A stretch of DNA of 64,000 nt from Bactrocera neohumeralis (Eukaryota > Arthropoda > Insecta > Diptera > Tephritidae). Position numbers and translations under genes: made by a program. The notes beneath the pieces were generated by a model. The model searched no databases and had not been told where the DNA came from. It worked only from the letters and a program-made list of their open reading frames with translations. The stretch covers positions 24,928,635 through 24,992,634 of the forward strand of contig NC_065921.1 in the NCBI RefSeq assembly GCF_024586455.1, read 5' to 3'. Shown piece after piece: positions 33,237-43,795 of the stretch. Every line of letters starts with the position of its first letter. Position 1 is the first letter of the stretch.

Positions 33237-33579
33237 TTAAGGCACGTTGCGTAAGACCTCAAAACTGACTAACGAGATAATATTGGCCGCTTCGCAAATA
33301 TTCAATGAGATAATCTCACTTCTATTATCGAGTTCCGGAGATTGTCTCGGCTGCTGTTGTGTGAGACCAAAATTTTTAATGGTGGATTTTGATTGTTTGA
33401 AAAAGGTATGAATATTAAGTAGCTCTTTCGGTTCCTCTTTGAATAAATAACGGTTAATATCATTCACTGTTATTAACTGTTTTTTTTTAAGTGCGGTAAA
33501 AATATAAATACTGAAGTACCTGTCCTTGAAAGATACCAAATCCACTCCAAAGGAATTAACAACAACCCAAGACCTAATT
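33237..33579 (-). other. Open frame of ~113 codons after an acceptor-like site, unrecognised
   Basis: On the - strand a CTCTTAAAAAATTAG acceptor-like end at about 33580 is followed by an open frame reading VDLVSFKDRYFSIYIFTALK, then KKQLITVNDINRYLFKEEPK, then FGLTQQQPRQSPELDNRSE, to a stop at 33237. The composition is protein-like, with mixed charge and a Gln/Pro/Ser patch. I recognise no family. A frame of this length is expected a few times by chance in 64 kb of such base composition, so support is modest. Confidence 0.25.
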
Positions 33580-33954
33580 TTTTAAGAGGAATAAGATTAT
33601 AGGAATATATACCTCAAATGGGTGATCTTTACTTCGACGGGTTTTTCTTTAAGTCCTTAATTAGATTTCCGCAAATCAAATGCGTTTGAGCTTTCACAAC
33701 TCGTATTACTCCTTAACTCGAAATCTTGATTTGTAAAGTTTCATACACATTTTGTTCCACATCTCGGAAGTCTCTCTAACTCAATGTTTTTTTATGGATT
33801 TCAGTTTTTTTAAGTTCGAGAAGTTCAATTTTAATTTACTTTCCAGTGCTTTGGTAGGAGTCTTTGTCACACAAAACTTTAAGGAAAATTTATTAAGTCG
33901 ATCCATAGAAACATTAAGAGCTTCGGGAATCTCGCTTAAGTCGTAGTTGAGATT
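33580..33954. other. Intronic sequence without recognised feature
   Basis: AT rich; no repeat-family block seen before the mariner copy. Confidence 0.35.
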
Positions 33955-34685
33955 GTATCGTAGAGAGTCGATCCGGTGACACCCGCAGCGACTCAGACTG
34001 ACATATGGAAAGACTTGGTGCATTTAACGTCGAGATCTTAAATTGAAAGCGTACAAAACACAGCTTGTGCAAGAACTGAAGCCACTCGACCTTCTCAAGC
34101 GGTATCGCTTCTTTCCATATGCTCTAGAAAAGATCTAAAAGATCCGACGTTTTGAAGCCAAGTTTCAAAAATTATGCCGGCGACCGTTATCGCCGACTAT
34201 GTGATGCCTGAAATTGAAGCTCATAAGCTCGGCGACGTTTGGTTTGAACAAGACGGCGCCACTTCCCACACATTGCATGAGTCAAGGGATTTATTGAGAA
34301 AACATTTCGGTGAGCAGATAATTTCACGTTTTGTGCCGGCCGATTGACCACCAAGATCGAGTAATATCACACCGTTAGACGTTTTCCTTTGAGAATATGT
34401 AAAGTCTAAAGTCTATGCGGACAATCCCGCTTCGGTTCAGGCCTTGGAGCAAAACGTCTCGCGTGTCATTCGCCAGTTACCACTCGAGATGTTCGAACTA
34501 GTCATCGAAAATTGCAACCAATGGATGTACCATCTGATATGTAGCCGCGGTCAATGTTTGAAAGAGATATTCTTCAAAAAATAAATACCAAGGAATGTTC
34601 TTTCCAATCATAATACGCATTCCCCATTAAATTTGAATTTTATGAGTTTTTTGTTTTAAGTACAGAAAGTCGAAATGGATCAATC
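33955..34685 (+). pseudogene. DD41D rosa-type mariner, copy 4, internally deleted
   Basis: The + strand begins within the helix-turn-helix region (SRSGDTRSDSD-like, near 33970), then LKLKAYKTQLVQELKPLDLL. It then jumps over the first catalytic region, deleted near 34135, to DYVMPEIEAHKLGDVWFEQD and GATSHTLHESRDLLRKHFGE. After an internal stop NITPLDVFL keeps the third Asp, followed by EYVKSKVYADNPASVQALEQ. The right end is AAATGGATCAATC, the family terminal repeat. The left terminal repeat is missing. Confidence 0.85.
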
Positions 34686-34702
34686 TTTACATATGTACTA
34701 TA

Positions 34703-34856
34703 TATGTGACCTGGTCTACGGTAAGGGGGCTTAGGTGTCAAAAATCAATTTTCACTTTTTAGTTGATTCGGATGGAAGATGAGATGCTTTTTTTTTCTTT
34801 TTTTTTCGTTTTTAGTTTTCGCACGTTAGCTCCCTTTTCGTAGACCAGGTCACATA
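34703..34856. mobile_element. Palindromic MITE, 154 bp, probable TA target
   Basis: The first 18 bases, TATGTGACCTGGTCTACG, are the exact reverse complement of the last 18. The complementarity continues imperfectly for about 15 more (GTAAGGGGGCTTAGGTG against AAAAGGGAGCTAACGTG). The centre is T rich. If the element proper starts at TGTGACC, it is flanked by TA on both sides, as for Tc1/mariner-mobilised MITEs. It carries no coding sequence. Confidence 0.75.
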
Positions 34857-34899
34857 CATATATATTTTTTGTTTTTAGTTTGCTGGTAGGGTTTTTTTT

Positions 34900-35040
34900 T
34901 TGAGACCCCCACTTTATCAGCTGTTAATTTTTAGAATTTTAATTTTTTTTTTTGATTTTTGGATATTTGGATAAAAATATTAATAGCGGGTTTTTAAGAC
35001 ATTTCAAAAATTACCTGAAATTCTGAACTAGACATTTTAG
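34900..35040. mobile_element. Fragment of the TTAA-element family (T3)
   Basis: GAGACCCCCACTTTATCAGC, TAATTTTTAGAATTTTAA and ACATTTCAAAAATTACCTGA align in order with the right third of the element at 44764 (GAGACCCCCCACTTCGTCAG, then ACACTTCAAAAATGACCTGA). It ends at GAACTAGACATTT without the terminal repeat. Confidence 0.65.
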
Positions 35041-37140
35041 GACTTTTGCCGAAATATTTTGTTTTGTACCTTATTAATTAATTATACTACATAATTAAGT
35101 ATACTTCTATTATTAATTATACTTCTAAATAATTAATTGCGGTATCGAAGTTTAGCATGTTTGTCCCACCCTAATATTGCAAATACCGCAATTTGCACGC
35201 TGACTTTATGCGCATGTAAAATGCGTTGATTTACAGGTTTCTTCCACCAAAAAGAATACTGCAATAAATATACATATGTGAGTGGGCACAATAAAAAGTT
35301 GACGTTAGCGTCTATCCTGTTAGCAAATGAGTAAATTAATATTTTTAAAACGAAAATCAAACAGGTTTACGGTTGCGGTTATTGTGCGAGCTTCAAAGCC
35401 AGCCTAAGCACTTACAGGCACATACATACATACTTGTATTACATGCAGGCGAACATATTTACCGCATAAGAGTGTATATAATATATGTACATATGTGCCT
35501 AGATATTTGCTTTTTGTCATAAATAATTGCACACACATACACACGCAGGTGGCTGAGTGTGTCAGAACTTTAGTCGAGTGCACTTGAGCTACAGTTGCGT
35601 GCAATATTCTTGGCAAAGACAAGTGCATTAAAGGTAAAAGCGCTAGCTGGAGCACAAAATTACTTTTAAAGGTTTGTATTTATGTTTGCCGAAATGTAAG
35701 TATGTATGTCAGTGTGTGTGAATGCATGTAAATGTCATATTATCTCCGTGCAAGATATATAAATGACGGAACTGAGATCAAATGTGACAGTATAAATATC
35801 AAACATACTCACAATTCAAGTGCTTACTTCACTTAGACGCCTTATATTATTAACTACTCACATGTATTTTGTATATTTGTATTTATATGTGTATGTGTTT
35901 GCTTGTTTGCACGCGTGCTGTGCGCCCTAAGTGCGACTGCAGTTGTAAATATGTCGAAGCAAATAGCAAATGTGTATGCGAGTTTGCGCTTTCAGTCGTT
36001 TATGATGAATATATGAGTGTTTTTTTATACATACATATATACATACATACATATTTATACACCTGCATGACGTTAACCACCTGTAGTGGCGTTTCGCACA
36101 ACCACATCAACCTGTGTATGTCTGTATGTGTTCAACTGTTCGCTGTCAGCGTTTAATTTTTTTTATAAGTATGGCTGTTGTTGTTGTCATCGCGTGCTGA
36201 ACGTCGCATATAGCATTCATTGCTTTCATTATATACCCATAAACTATATTCATTATACCTGCCGTGAACACAGCCAACAGCTTCTCAGTAATAACTTTTG
36301 TTTTTGTATTTTGTTTTTGTTTTACTTTTTTCTTTCTCCACATTTGCTTTGTTGACAATTCCCTCTAATTCTTACTGCATTCTATTTTATAAATAAATGT
36401 GCTCAAGTGAATATCACACATATTTTGTCAGCGTTAAGTAGATATTCATTAAATGGGTTGAGGTGCATGAGTATACATACATATATAATAGATGTATATG
36501 CTTATATGTACATATTCATATACATATATATGTATGTATGTGTGTGTGCCTTGGAACGTAAAATATAAATTAAACTTAACTTCGTGCATAATTTCTTGTT
36601 CAGCAGCCATAAATAAGTCTCCACATTAAAACTGATATACATACATACACAGGTATACATATACATATATGTATGCAAGTACCTTTGCTTGTATTGTCGA
36701 AAAAATGGCACACTCTGTATACACTCTGTACATGTGGTTGCGCCTCAATTGGGCGCTACGGCTAATGATCTAAATATAGGCACGCGTATCCACTGCTGCA
36801 GTGTCTACGAATTGTGGATGCCATGTAAACTGGGCGATTGGGTCGCTGGTGAAAATTAGTTGCAAAGCTAATTTTTTTTATTAATTACCTACACCGTTAT
36901 ACGTATTTCCGCTTTTCCCACAGCTATTCTTTTAATATATTAATACATTATCTTTTTATCTTATCAAGTCATTCTAATATTTACATAGTAAAACATAGTA
37001 AAGTGTAGAAAAAGTCGACAAGCAACTTAAAAATTTTATTACAATTTTATTTGTTAGTATTTGAGGCTGTTGCTGAACTTTTGAAGTTCACTAAAATTTA
37101 TAATTAATTATTTTATTATACATATGTATATGTCATATAT
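35041..37140. other. Intronic sequence with TATG microsatellites, no gene
   Basis: Holds CATA/TATG blocks near 35420, 35480, 35700, 36030-36050, 36468-36545 and 36640-36675. No transposon block was recognised. It is one of the longer transposon-free stretches of the intron and lies directly upstream of the candidate recursive-splice site. Confidence 0.5.
36468..36545. repeat. TATA/CATA/TATG microsatellite block
   Basis: GTATACATACATATATAATA through TATATGTATGTATGTGTGTG. A compound tetranucleotide tract. Confidence 0.75.
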
Positions 37141-37170
37141 TTTGAGCATTTTTTTATTATTCAAATATGT

Positions 37171-37194
37171 CTTTTATTTCTTTTTCAGGTAAGC
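37171..37194 (+). promoter_or_regulatory. Amph: Candidate recursive-splice (ratchet) site in Amph intron 1
   Basis: CTTTTATTTCTTTTTCAG (ending 37188) is followed with no gap by GTAAGCAAC (from 37189). A long uninterrupted pyrimidine tract with CAG joined directly to a GTAAG donor is the known form of fly ratchet points. There a long intron is removed in steps through a zero-length exon that regenerates the donor. It is on the Amph strand, 34 kb into the intron, in non-repetitive sequence. I scanned other AGGT junctions in the window and none has a comparable tract. Function is inferred from the motif alone. Confidence 0.62.
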
Positions 37195-37655
37195 AACTAC
37201 AAATATACTGCCACTAATTTGCCATAAAATCGTTTTATAACTGCTGAAGATCGTAAGTAATCGTGAATACAAATATAATGATATTTAAAACAATACAAAT
37301 CTTAGATCTACAGTTATTTGACCACAAATACAGTATCACCTGGAAGTTTCCTCTAGGAATAATATATATTTCACTAAAAAGCCAACTAAGATGAAGGTCT
37401 TCAGAACAAAAAAAAAAATATTTTATACATTTTAGAAATAGGTTTCTTCAAAAACATCAACTAAAGTGCCTTCATTTACAAAAAAAGTATAAAATATCTT
37501 CTACTGAAAAACTTCATCCTCAAACGAAATGTCCATTATATAAAAAAACACCTGAGCTACCAAAAACCATCACCATAATTAACAAAAAGGTTTCTATAAA
37601 CAATATCTTACCTAAAGTATATCGTTTAAGAGTGATATTTCTGAATCACTCGCTG
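37195..37655. other. Intronic sequence without recognised feature
   Basis: AT-rich, non-repetitive sequence downstream of the candidate ratchet site. Confidence 0.4.
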
Positions 37656-37659
37656 AATT

Positions 37660-38130
37660 AAGCGTCAATTGTTGCTGTTAAGTCAGATCGCATCAGTATC
37701 GCCGTTAATGCTACTTTTGATGATACCGTGGGTGATTCTGTTAATCCGAACTCTTCAACATCAATTAATGCTAATGTTACTTTATAATCAACAGTGAGCA
37801 CTAGGAACAAAAAATTTCCAGCTGCTTCAACTGTTGTTGGTGTTAATGACAGTTGTGCTCTCGATGTCATCTTATCCAAGAAATTCATTCATTTGTCTGC
37901 CTTTAAGAACTCTGTCATTGAGGATGATAATATATCTTTCGTTGTTAAACATGCTAATGTTGATAGACAACATATTTTATGTTATAAACTAATTTAAAAA
38001 GATACTTTACATATATTAATAATCTTAAGAGGGTAAATTTTATTTTAGGTGTCCCTCATATTTTGAGTGGCGTTTTTTCTTCTTCAGTATGGCTTTCTGA
38101 CATCATTTTGTGAGCTTTTAAGATCTTTTA
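37660..38130 (+). pseudogene. Non-LTR retrotransposon ORF1 (gag-like) remnant
   Basis: The + strand reads NATFDDTVGDSVNPNSSTSI, a stop, then NKKFPAASTVVGVNDSCALD, VILSKKFIHLSAFKNSVIED and DDNISFVVKHANVDRQHILC. After a stop and a frameshift it continues VNFILGVPHILSGVFSSSVW and LSDIIL. I recognise this as the ORF1 RNA-binding region of fly LINE-like elements (compact alpha-beta fold before the endonuclease/RT ORF). At least three disruptions break it. No ORF2 piece follows directly. Confidence 0.7.
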
Positions 38131-38400
38131 AAGGAAGGGAGAGATGCTTCAAAAATAATTGATTTCTATGACTGCTTCTGAAAAGAACTGTTTATCGGCA
38201 TTAAGAATAAGTCGTAACTGTTCACAAGATAACTAATAACTAGTAACTAACTCATATTATTCTAATAAAATATTAATATTCCTATATTCCTTACATTGGC
38301 AACGCATTTTGTTCACACTTTTTCTGTTTCCGCATTAACTTGAAAATTTAGACAAGAACTAAGGGTTTTCTAAATATTTATACCTTGAATAGTGTTTATT
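38131..38400. other. Intronic sequence without recognised feature
   Basis: No recognised blocks. Confidence 0.35.
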
Positions 38401-38404
38401 AAGT

Positions 38405-38560
38405 TTACCACTGATTTAACAATGTCCGTCTGTCCGACCATCCATCTGTCCATTTGTCTGTTTATAAGCGAACTAGTCCCTCAGTTGTTCAGTTATCGGT
38501 CTAAATTTTGACCCTTCTTATTTTTACACTGGTATTTACCCATCAAAATATTTATGTTTA
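38405..38560 (+). mobile_element. DINE-1/Helentron-like 5' fragment
   Basis: AACAATGTCCGTCTGTCCG, GAACTAGTCCCTCAGTTGTT and TATCGGTCTAAATTTTGACC match, in order, the leader of the DINE-like copy at 41400. The central repeat is not attached. Confidence 0.6.
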
Positions 38561-38836
38561 ATTATTTTTGAGGTACCTTGAGAACTTTGGGGCTTTATAT
38601 GCGCTTTTTATCTTGAAAAATATGTCTGAATGTACAATAAATTCCGCTATATTAATGAATCTAGTTAAGATTACTTCACATGAAGAATATTACATTTCAA
38701 ATATAGTTTAATTGCTTTTTAATATTCCACGCATCCATGTGGTGTAATTTGTACTGTTTTTCCCCGGATTCCGTTGTTTTCAACTTCAACTTTGTATGCA
38801 TGCATTGATTCTACTAGAAATTTAAAATAAAACTAA

Positions 38837-39190
38837 AAACAAGAAAAAACGTGAACTTCGGTTGGACCGAGGCTAGAATAACCTTCACAAATAGAAAAAA
38901 ATCTTCACAAAATCTTGATTTTGATCAGCCAGAAAATGTACGCTTGCTCGGGAGAATAATAATTTCGTGAAAATATCTTGGCAAATAAAAAAGTTTTCCA
39001 TACAAGGACTCAATATTGATTATTCAGTTTGTATGGCAGTTATATTCCATAGTGGGCCGATATCGGCGGTTCCGACAAATGAGCAGCTCCTTTAGAAGAA
39101 AACTTGTGTGCAAAATTTCAGATCTATAACTCAGAAATTGAGGGACTAGACAGACAGACACACTACATTGACTCAGGTTGTCATGTTGAT
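38837..39190 (-). mobile_element. DINE-1/Helentron-like fragment, reverse orientation
   Basis: The left end AACAAGAAAAAACGTGAAC and the hairpin pair CTTCGG...CCGAGG are the reverse complement of a DINE-1-type 3' end. One copy of the central repeat (TTTTCCATACAAGGACTCA, then CAGTTTGTATGGCAGTTATA, then CCGATATCGGCGGTTCCGAC) follows. Then comes an inverted CAGACAGACAC word from the 5' leader, so the interior is much shortened. Confidence 0.7.
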
Positions 39191-39195
39191 AACTT

Positions 39196-40012
39196 AAAGG
39201 GTGTTCCATTTCGAAGTTCACAACTTTTTTTTTTAAAGAAAAAATACAGAAACCTTAAATGTGGCAATTTTTGTTATCACACGAAAGATCATTCTTTGGC
39301 ATTTATTTTTTGAAGATTATCAGTTTTAAGCGTTGGACGCGGCTACATCTCAGATGATCCATCCGTTGAGTCCAATTTTCGATGACTCGTTCGAGCATTT
39401 TGACTGGTAACTGGCGAATGACACGCGTGATGTTTTGCTCCAAGGCGTGAATCGAAGCGGAATTGTCGCATAGACTTGGTGGTCAATCGATTGGCTCAAA
39501 ACGTAAAATTATCTGTTCGCCGTAGTGTTCTCTCAATAAATTCGTTAATTGATGGAATGTGTGAGAAGTCTTGTTAAAACCAAATGTCGCCGAGATCACG
39601 AGCTTCAATTTCAGGCAACAAATAGTCGGTTATCATGGCGCTATAACGGTCGCCATTATTGAATCTCTTCATGTTGCTTTTCGTCCTAAATGCGGCAATT
39701 TTGCTTGTTAATTGAGCCAGAAATGGCCTCATCGCTCAACAGAATTTGGCTCGAAAATGCCGGGGAGGGAAGTGATGTCGCTTGAGTAGGTCGAGCGGCT
39801 TCAGTTCTTACACAAGTTATTTTGTACGCTTTCAATTTAAGATCCCGACGAAAAATGCGCCAAGTCGTTCCATTCGAGTTGCTGCGAATGGCGCCGAATC
39901 GATTCTTCACGGTCTTCGTGTACACTCTCAGCTACGACTTCTATATTTTCTTCACTGCGTGCTGGACGAGTGATCTGTCAGAAAAGACTATTGGTAAAAG
40001 AACCTCTATCTA
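39196..40012 (-). pseudogene. DD41D rosa-type mariner, copy 5, multiple deletions
   Basis: Begins with AAAGGGTGTTCCATTTCG, the family terminal sequence. On the - strand DIWF-like and DYLLPEIEARDLGDI blocks are present, but the segment with TPLDFFLW and the third catalytic Asp is deleted near 39470, as is the GIIGPYF region near 39655. The N-terminal part (RLEATSLK, then helix-turn-helix traces near 39780-39960) is followed by a further jump to the right terminal region (GTGATCTGTCAGAAAAG). Confidence 0.83.
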
Positions 40013-41395
40013 TCGTTACATACATAGGTGTCTCTTAAGACCCAAAATAGTTGTTTGATTGTCGCATAACTTCCGTTATTCTTGACGTGCTATTAAAGCG
40101 AGCTCGTGAGTTGGAAAGTTATCAGCGGATAGCACTATTAATAACGAGTTAAGCGTGCTAAAAAGTGATAGCGAAGTTAACTGTTTGAATTTTGACATCA
40201 GAAACACAAAGTACTTTCAGAAATCTGTTTCAAGAAGTTTTTGGACGAATTCCCGCACCATTTAATATCTGTTAGTCATCTAAAAAATGATATCTGAGTC
40301 TTTTTGGCTACGAAATAAGTAAATGCTAATGTCCAAATAGCAGTTCAATGTCAAACTGGTTAGAACTTGTCGAAAAAAATTTAGTTCAAATTAGCATTCT
40401 CTGACTAAAAACCCTAAAAAATCAAACTGAAGTGTTCTAATGAGTGTCTCAACTTTCAGTGTTGTTAAGATTAACTAAAAACTGAATGCTTACTTTGCTC
40501 ACTTACATAAACCTAGCAGTATGTATGTGTGTATGTATGTACAACCGATTGTTAGTGCAATTAGCAATATTCAAGTTGACCTGAAAAGGCAGCCGTCAAC
40601 AGTTTGGTCGGCTAGAGCATTCAAGTCGCGTTCAGATTCAATATTTGCACAGTTTGGGTATCTTTCAGAGGCGCACACACATACATGCCTCATCATACAT
40701 ACATATATGTGTGTATGTTTAAAGTATGTAAGTGTGTCACATTTGTTGCGCGACTGCCAAAGCTTAATGCGCTTGTTAACAAAATGCCATTTTTACTATT
40801 TTTTTGCGAAGTATTTCATTTTCTTTCTAGTTCTTTACAAGTTGCTTACACATGTATGAATGTTTGTATGCAGATAACATATGCATGTATGTATGTATGT
40901 ATGCATGCGGTAATTTGTAGTGTTTTTTCTGGCAAATTGAATAAGACACAATGTTAATTTAGATTAACACATGAACGACAAGTTCGCTATAACAACAATA
41001 ATAATAATAATAACAACAACAACAACATATCATTAGCACAACAACCACATGTTAGACTTGTCGAAACTGCGAAAAGTGCGAAAAATTGCACATCTTGAAT
41101 TTCAGTAAATAAAAAAAAACTTATAAAATAAAATAAAAAATAAAATCAATAAATGTAAAATGAAAAGGAAATTCGAACAAAAACAAAATAAAATGCAAAA
41201 AGTCAAAAGCAGCGCAATCGAATTGGTGTTTTCGTGTACCCTTCAATCAAAGTCACAAGACTAAAGTGATTTTTAACACATTGTATAGACATATAAACTT
41301 GCATATACGCACACACACATATGCAAGTAAGCAATAATGTTTATGTAAACTTTTATTTAATTTTTGAACAAAAACAGCTCATGAATGAAAATTTA
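40013..41395. other. Intronic sequence with microsatellites
   Basis: TATG/CATA runs near 40520-40540, 40680-40715 and 40885-40905, and an AATAATAATAATAACAACAA tract at 40993-41025. No gene or transposon block recognised. Confidence 0.45.
40985..41030. repeat. AAT/AAC trinucleotide microsatellite
   Basis: ATAACAACAATAATAATAAT followed by AACAACAACAACAACA. Confidence 0.8.
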
Positions 41396-41399
41396 AATT

Positions 41400-42478
41400 T
41401 TGTTTACAACAGGGTATATAAAGTTTTCCAACAAGCTTATAAGAACCAGAAGAAAACGTCGAAGACTCCATTAAGTATACATGTATGTATATAAATGATC
41501 AGCGTGACGAGCTGAGCTGATTTAGTCATGTTCGTCTGTTTGTATATATGCGAAATACTCCCTCAGTTTTTGAGATATTGGTCTGAAATTTTGCACACAT
41601 ATTTTTCTTCCTAATAAGCTACTCATTTGTCGTAATCGTCGATATCGGGCCACTATAGCATATAGCTGTCATACAAACTGACCGATCAAAATCAAGTCCT
41701 TGTATGGAAAACTTTTTTGTTTGACAAGATATCGTCACAAAATTTGGTGTGGATTATTGTCGAAGACCGTGCTATAATCTCTGAACAGATTTTTGAAATC
41801 GGACCACTATAGCATATAGCTGTGATACAAGCAGAATGATCATAAACAAGTACTTGTATGAAAAACTTTTTTGTTTGACAAGATATCGGCACAAAATTCG
41901 GTGTGGATTATTGTCGAAGTCCATGCTGTAATCTCTGAACAAATTTTTCAAATCGGACTACTATAACATACAACTGCCATACAAACTGATTGATCAAAAA
42001 CCAGTTCTTGTATGGAAAACTTCTTTATTTGACAAGATATCGTCACAAAATTCGGTATGGATTTTTGTCGAATACTACGCTACAATATCTCAACAAATTA
42101 TTCAAATCGAACGACTGTAGCATATAGCTGCCATACAAACTGATCTATCAAAATCAAGGCTTTGTATGAAAAACTTTCCTCTTTGACAAAATATCACCAC
42201 AAAATTCGGTGTGAATTATTGTCGAAGTCCATGCTATAATCTCTGAACAAATTTTTCAAATCGGACTACTATAACATACAGCTGCCATACAAACTTACCG
42301 ATCAAAAACAAGTTCTTGTAGGAAAAATGTTTAATTGACAAGATATCTTGATGAAATTTAGCATGAATTATTGTCCAAGTCAATGCTACAATCTCCAAAC
42401 ATATGGTTCAAATCGTACCACAATAGCATATAGCTGTCATACAAACTCGCCGTTCAAAATTAAGTTCTTCTACCACAT
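41400..42478 (+). mobile_element. DINE-1/Helentron-like element with 153-bp tandem array
   Basis: The leader begins GGGTATATAAAGTTTTCC and includes GATCAGCGTGACGAGCTGAG and CCCTCAGTTTTTGAGATATT. It is followed by a central array in which the words TAGCATATAGCTGTCATACA and CTTGTATGGAAAACTTTTT recur about every 153 bases, at about 41695, 41849, 42003, 42156, 42310 and 42461. The copy stops in the array without the 3' hairpin, so it is 3'-truncated. DINE-1 elements are nonautonomous relatives of Helentron rolling-circle transposons. There is no coding sequence. Confidence 0.8.
41640..42478. repeat. Tandem array, ~153-bp unit, 5-6 copies
   Basis: Each unit contains CACTATAGCATATAGCTG or a close variant, CATACAAACTGA, CTTGTATGGAAAACTT, TTGACAAGATATCG, ACAAAATTCGGTGTGGATTA and AATCTCTGAACAAATTTTT. 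The spacing is very regular. This is the known central minisatellite of DINE-1-type elements. Confidence 0.88.
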
Positions 42479-43194
42479 TTTACTTAACAACCGGCAAACA
42501 ATTAGAAATTTGCATGTCTCCTCGTTACCTGTGTGTGCGAACAATGCGAAATCGCAAGACAAATTATTGCCAACGATAGTGCACATATATCCGCACAGCC
42601 GTACATACATGTACAAAGTGCTGCATTTCTATATACACATCTATTAGCACATATACACATGCACTAGCTGCAGACATTTGACCCTGTAATCGGCCATTGG
42701 CAGCTTGACCGTAATTTTTACAATAAAAGTACATGCAAAAAAGCGTGTAGTTGCGTTTTGTGCTTCGTCTTGCCGCTTGAAAGGTCTACATGTGCTTCTC
42801 ACATACAATCAAATGTATATACTTATAAGACTTTTGTGTTTCTAAAAGTTGATAAAGCCAAAAATTTTTCAACTTTTTGATATTATATTGAGGCGTGCTG
42901 CTGAAATTATAAGATCTCCTGATTATTTTGCAATGTACATATTTCTAAAAAATGTAAAGCCTTATTAATATTGCTCATACGCCCTGGCACCTCATTATAT
43001 GTATTTATTAAATTTCTCGGCTGTTAGTTCGATGCTGATAATTTGCTGCTATTTCGCGGTTATAGCACAAAAAATATACAGATTTAAATAAATCAACCTT
43101 TTTTTTAATTTGAAATATTAATTATCCGCCGTGTGCTTCTTTATAGTAAGATATAATTCATAAAGAACACCCGGAAATTGAAGATAAAACGCAA
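42479..43194. other. Intronic sequence without recognised feature
   Basis: A small CATACATG/CACATATACACATGCAC patch near 42600-42665. No gene seen. Confidence 0.4.
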
Positions 43195-43795
43195 AATATT
43201 TAATTATTCATCAATATTTATTTTGTCGCCTTCAAAGTAATCCCCATCAGAAAATACATTTGTGATACACTTTGATTTGTCCAGTCCTCGAAATACTTTT
43301 CATAAGCACTTTTTTGGGATTGCCTTCCGCTGTTTCAGTGAATTTTGTTTTATCTCTCCGATCGACTGAAAACGGGTTCCACGGAGCGGCAATTTCAGTT
43401 TGGGGAACAAGAAAAAATCACACGGAGCCAAATCTGGTGAATACGGTGGTTGATCGGTGGTATTCATTGCTTTTTTGGCTTTAAATTCGAACGAACTCGT
43501 GAGAGATGTCGAGCTCTCTTGCCATCTCATCGAGGCATGTCTTCAACGATCTCTCGACCGTTTTTGAGGGCTTTGTACCACTAGTAGGCTTGTGTTTTTG
43601 TTAAAACTGTATCACCGTAAGCCTTTTCCAACATATGCCATGATTCCGCACACAAAATTTGGTTAGAGATACAAAATTTGAAACAAATTCTTTGTTCGAT
43701 ATTTTTTATCATAGTAAAAATCGGAACTGAGGTGTACCGGCTTAAGCAGTTGCTGTGAACAAACTGGTTGACAGATCGCCTTCATATTTGGCATA
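43195..43795 (-). pseudogene. DD34D-type mariner, internally deleted
   Basis: The - strand N-terminal part gives a helix-turn-helix trace, LDEMARELDISHEFVR (near 43500-43550). It jumps directly to PPYSPDLAPCDFFLFPKLKL, carrying the third catalytic Asp (near 43395-43455), then PLRGTRFQSIGEIKQNSLK and a C-terminal trace CITNVFSDGDYFEGDKINI (near 43205-43265). The segment between, with the first two catalytic Asp residues, is missing, so this is a deletion derivative. Confidence 0.8.
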
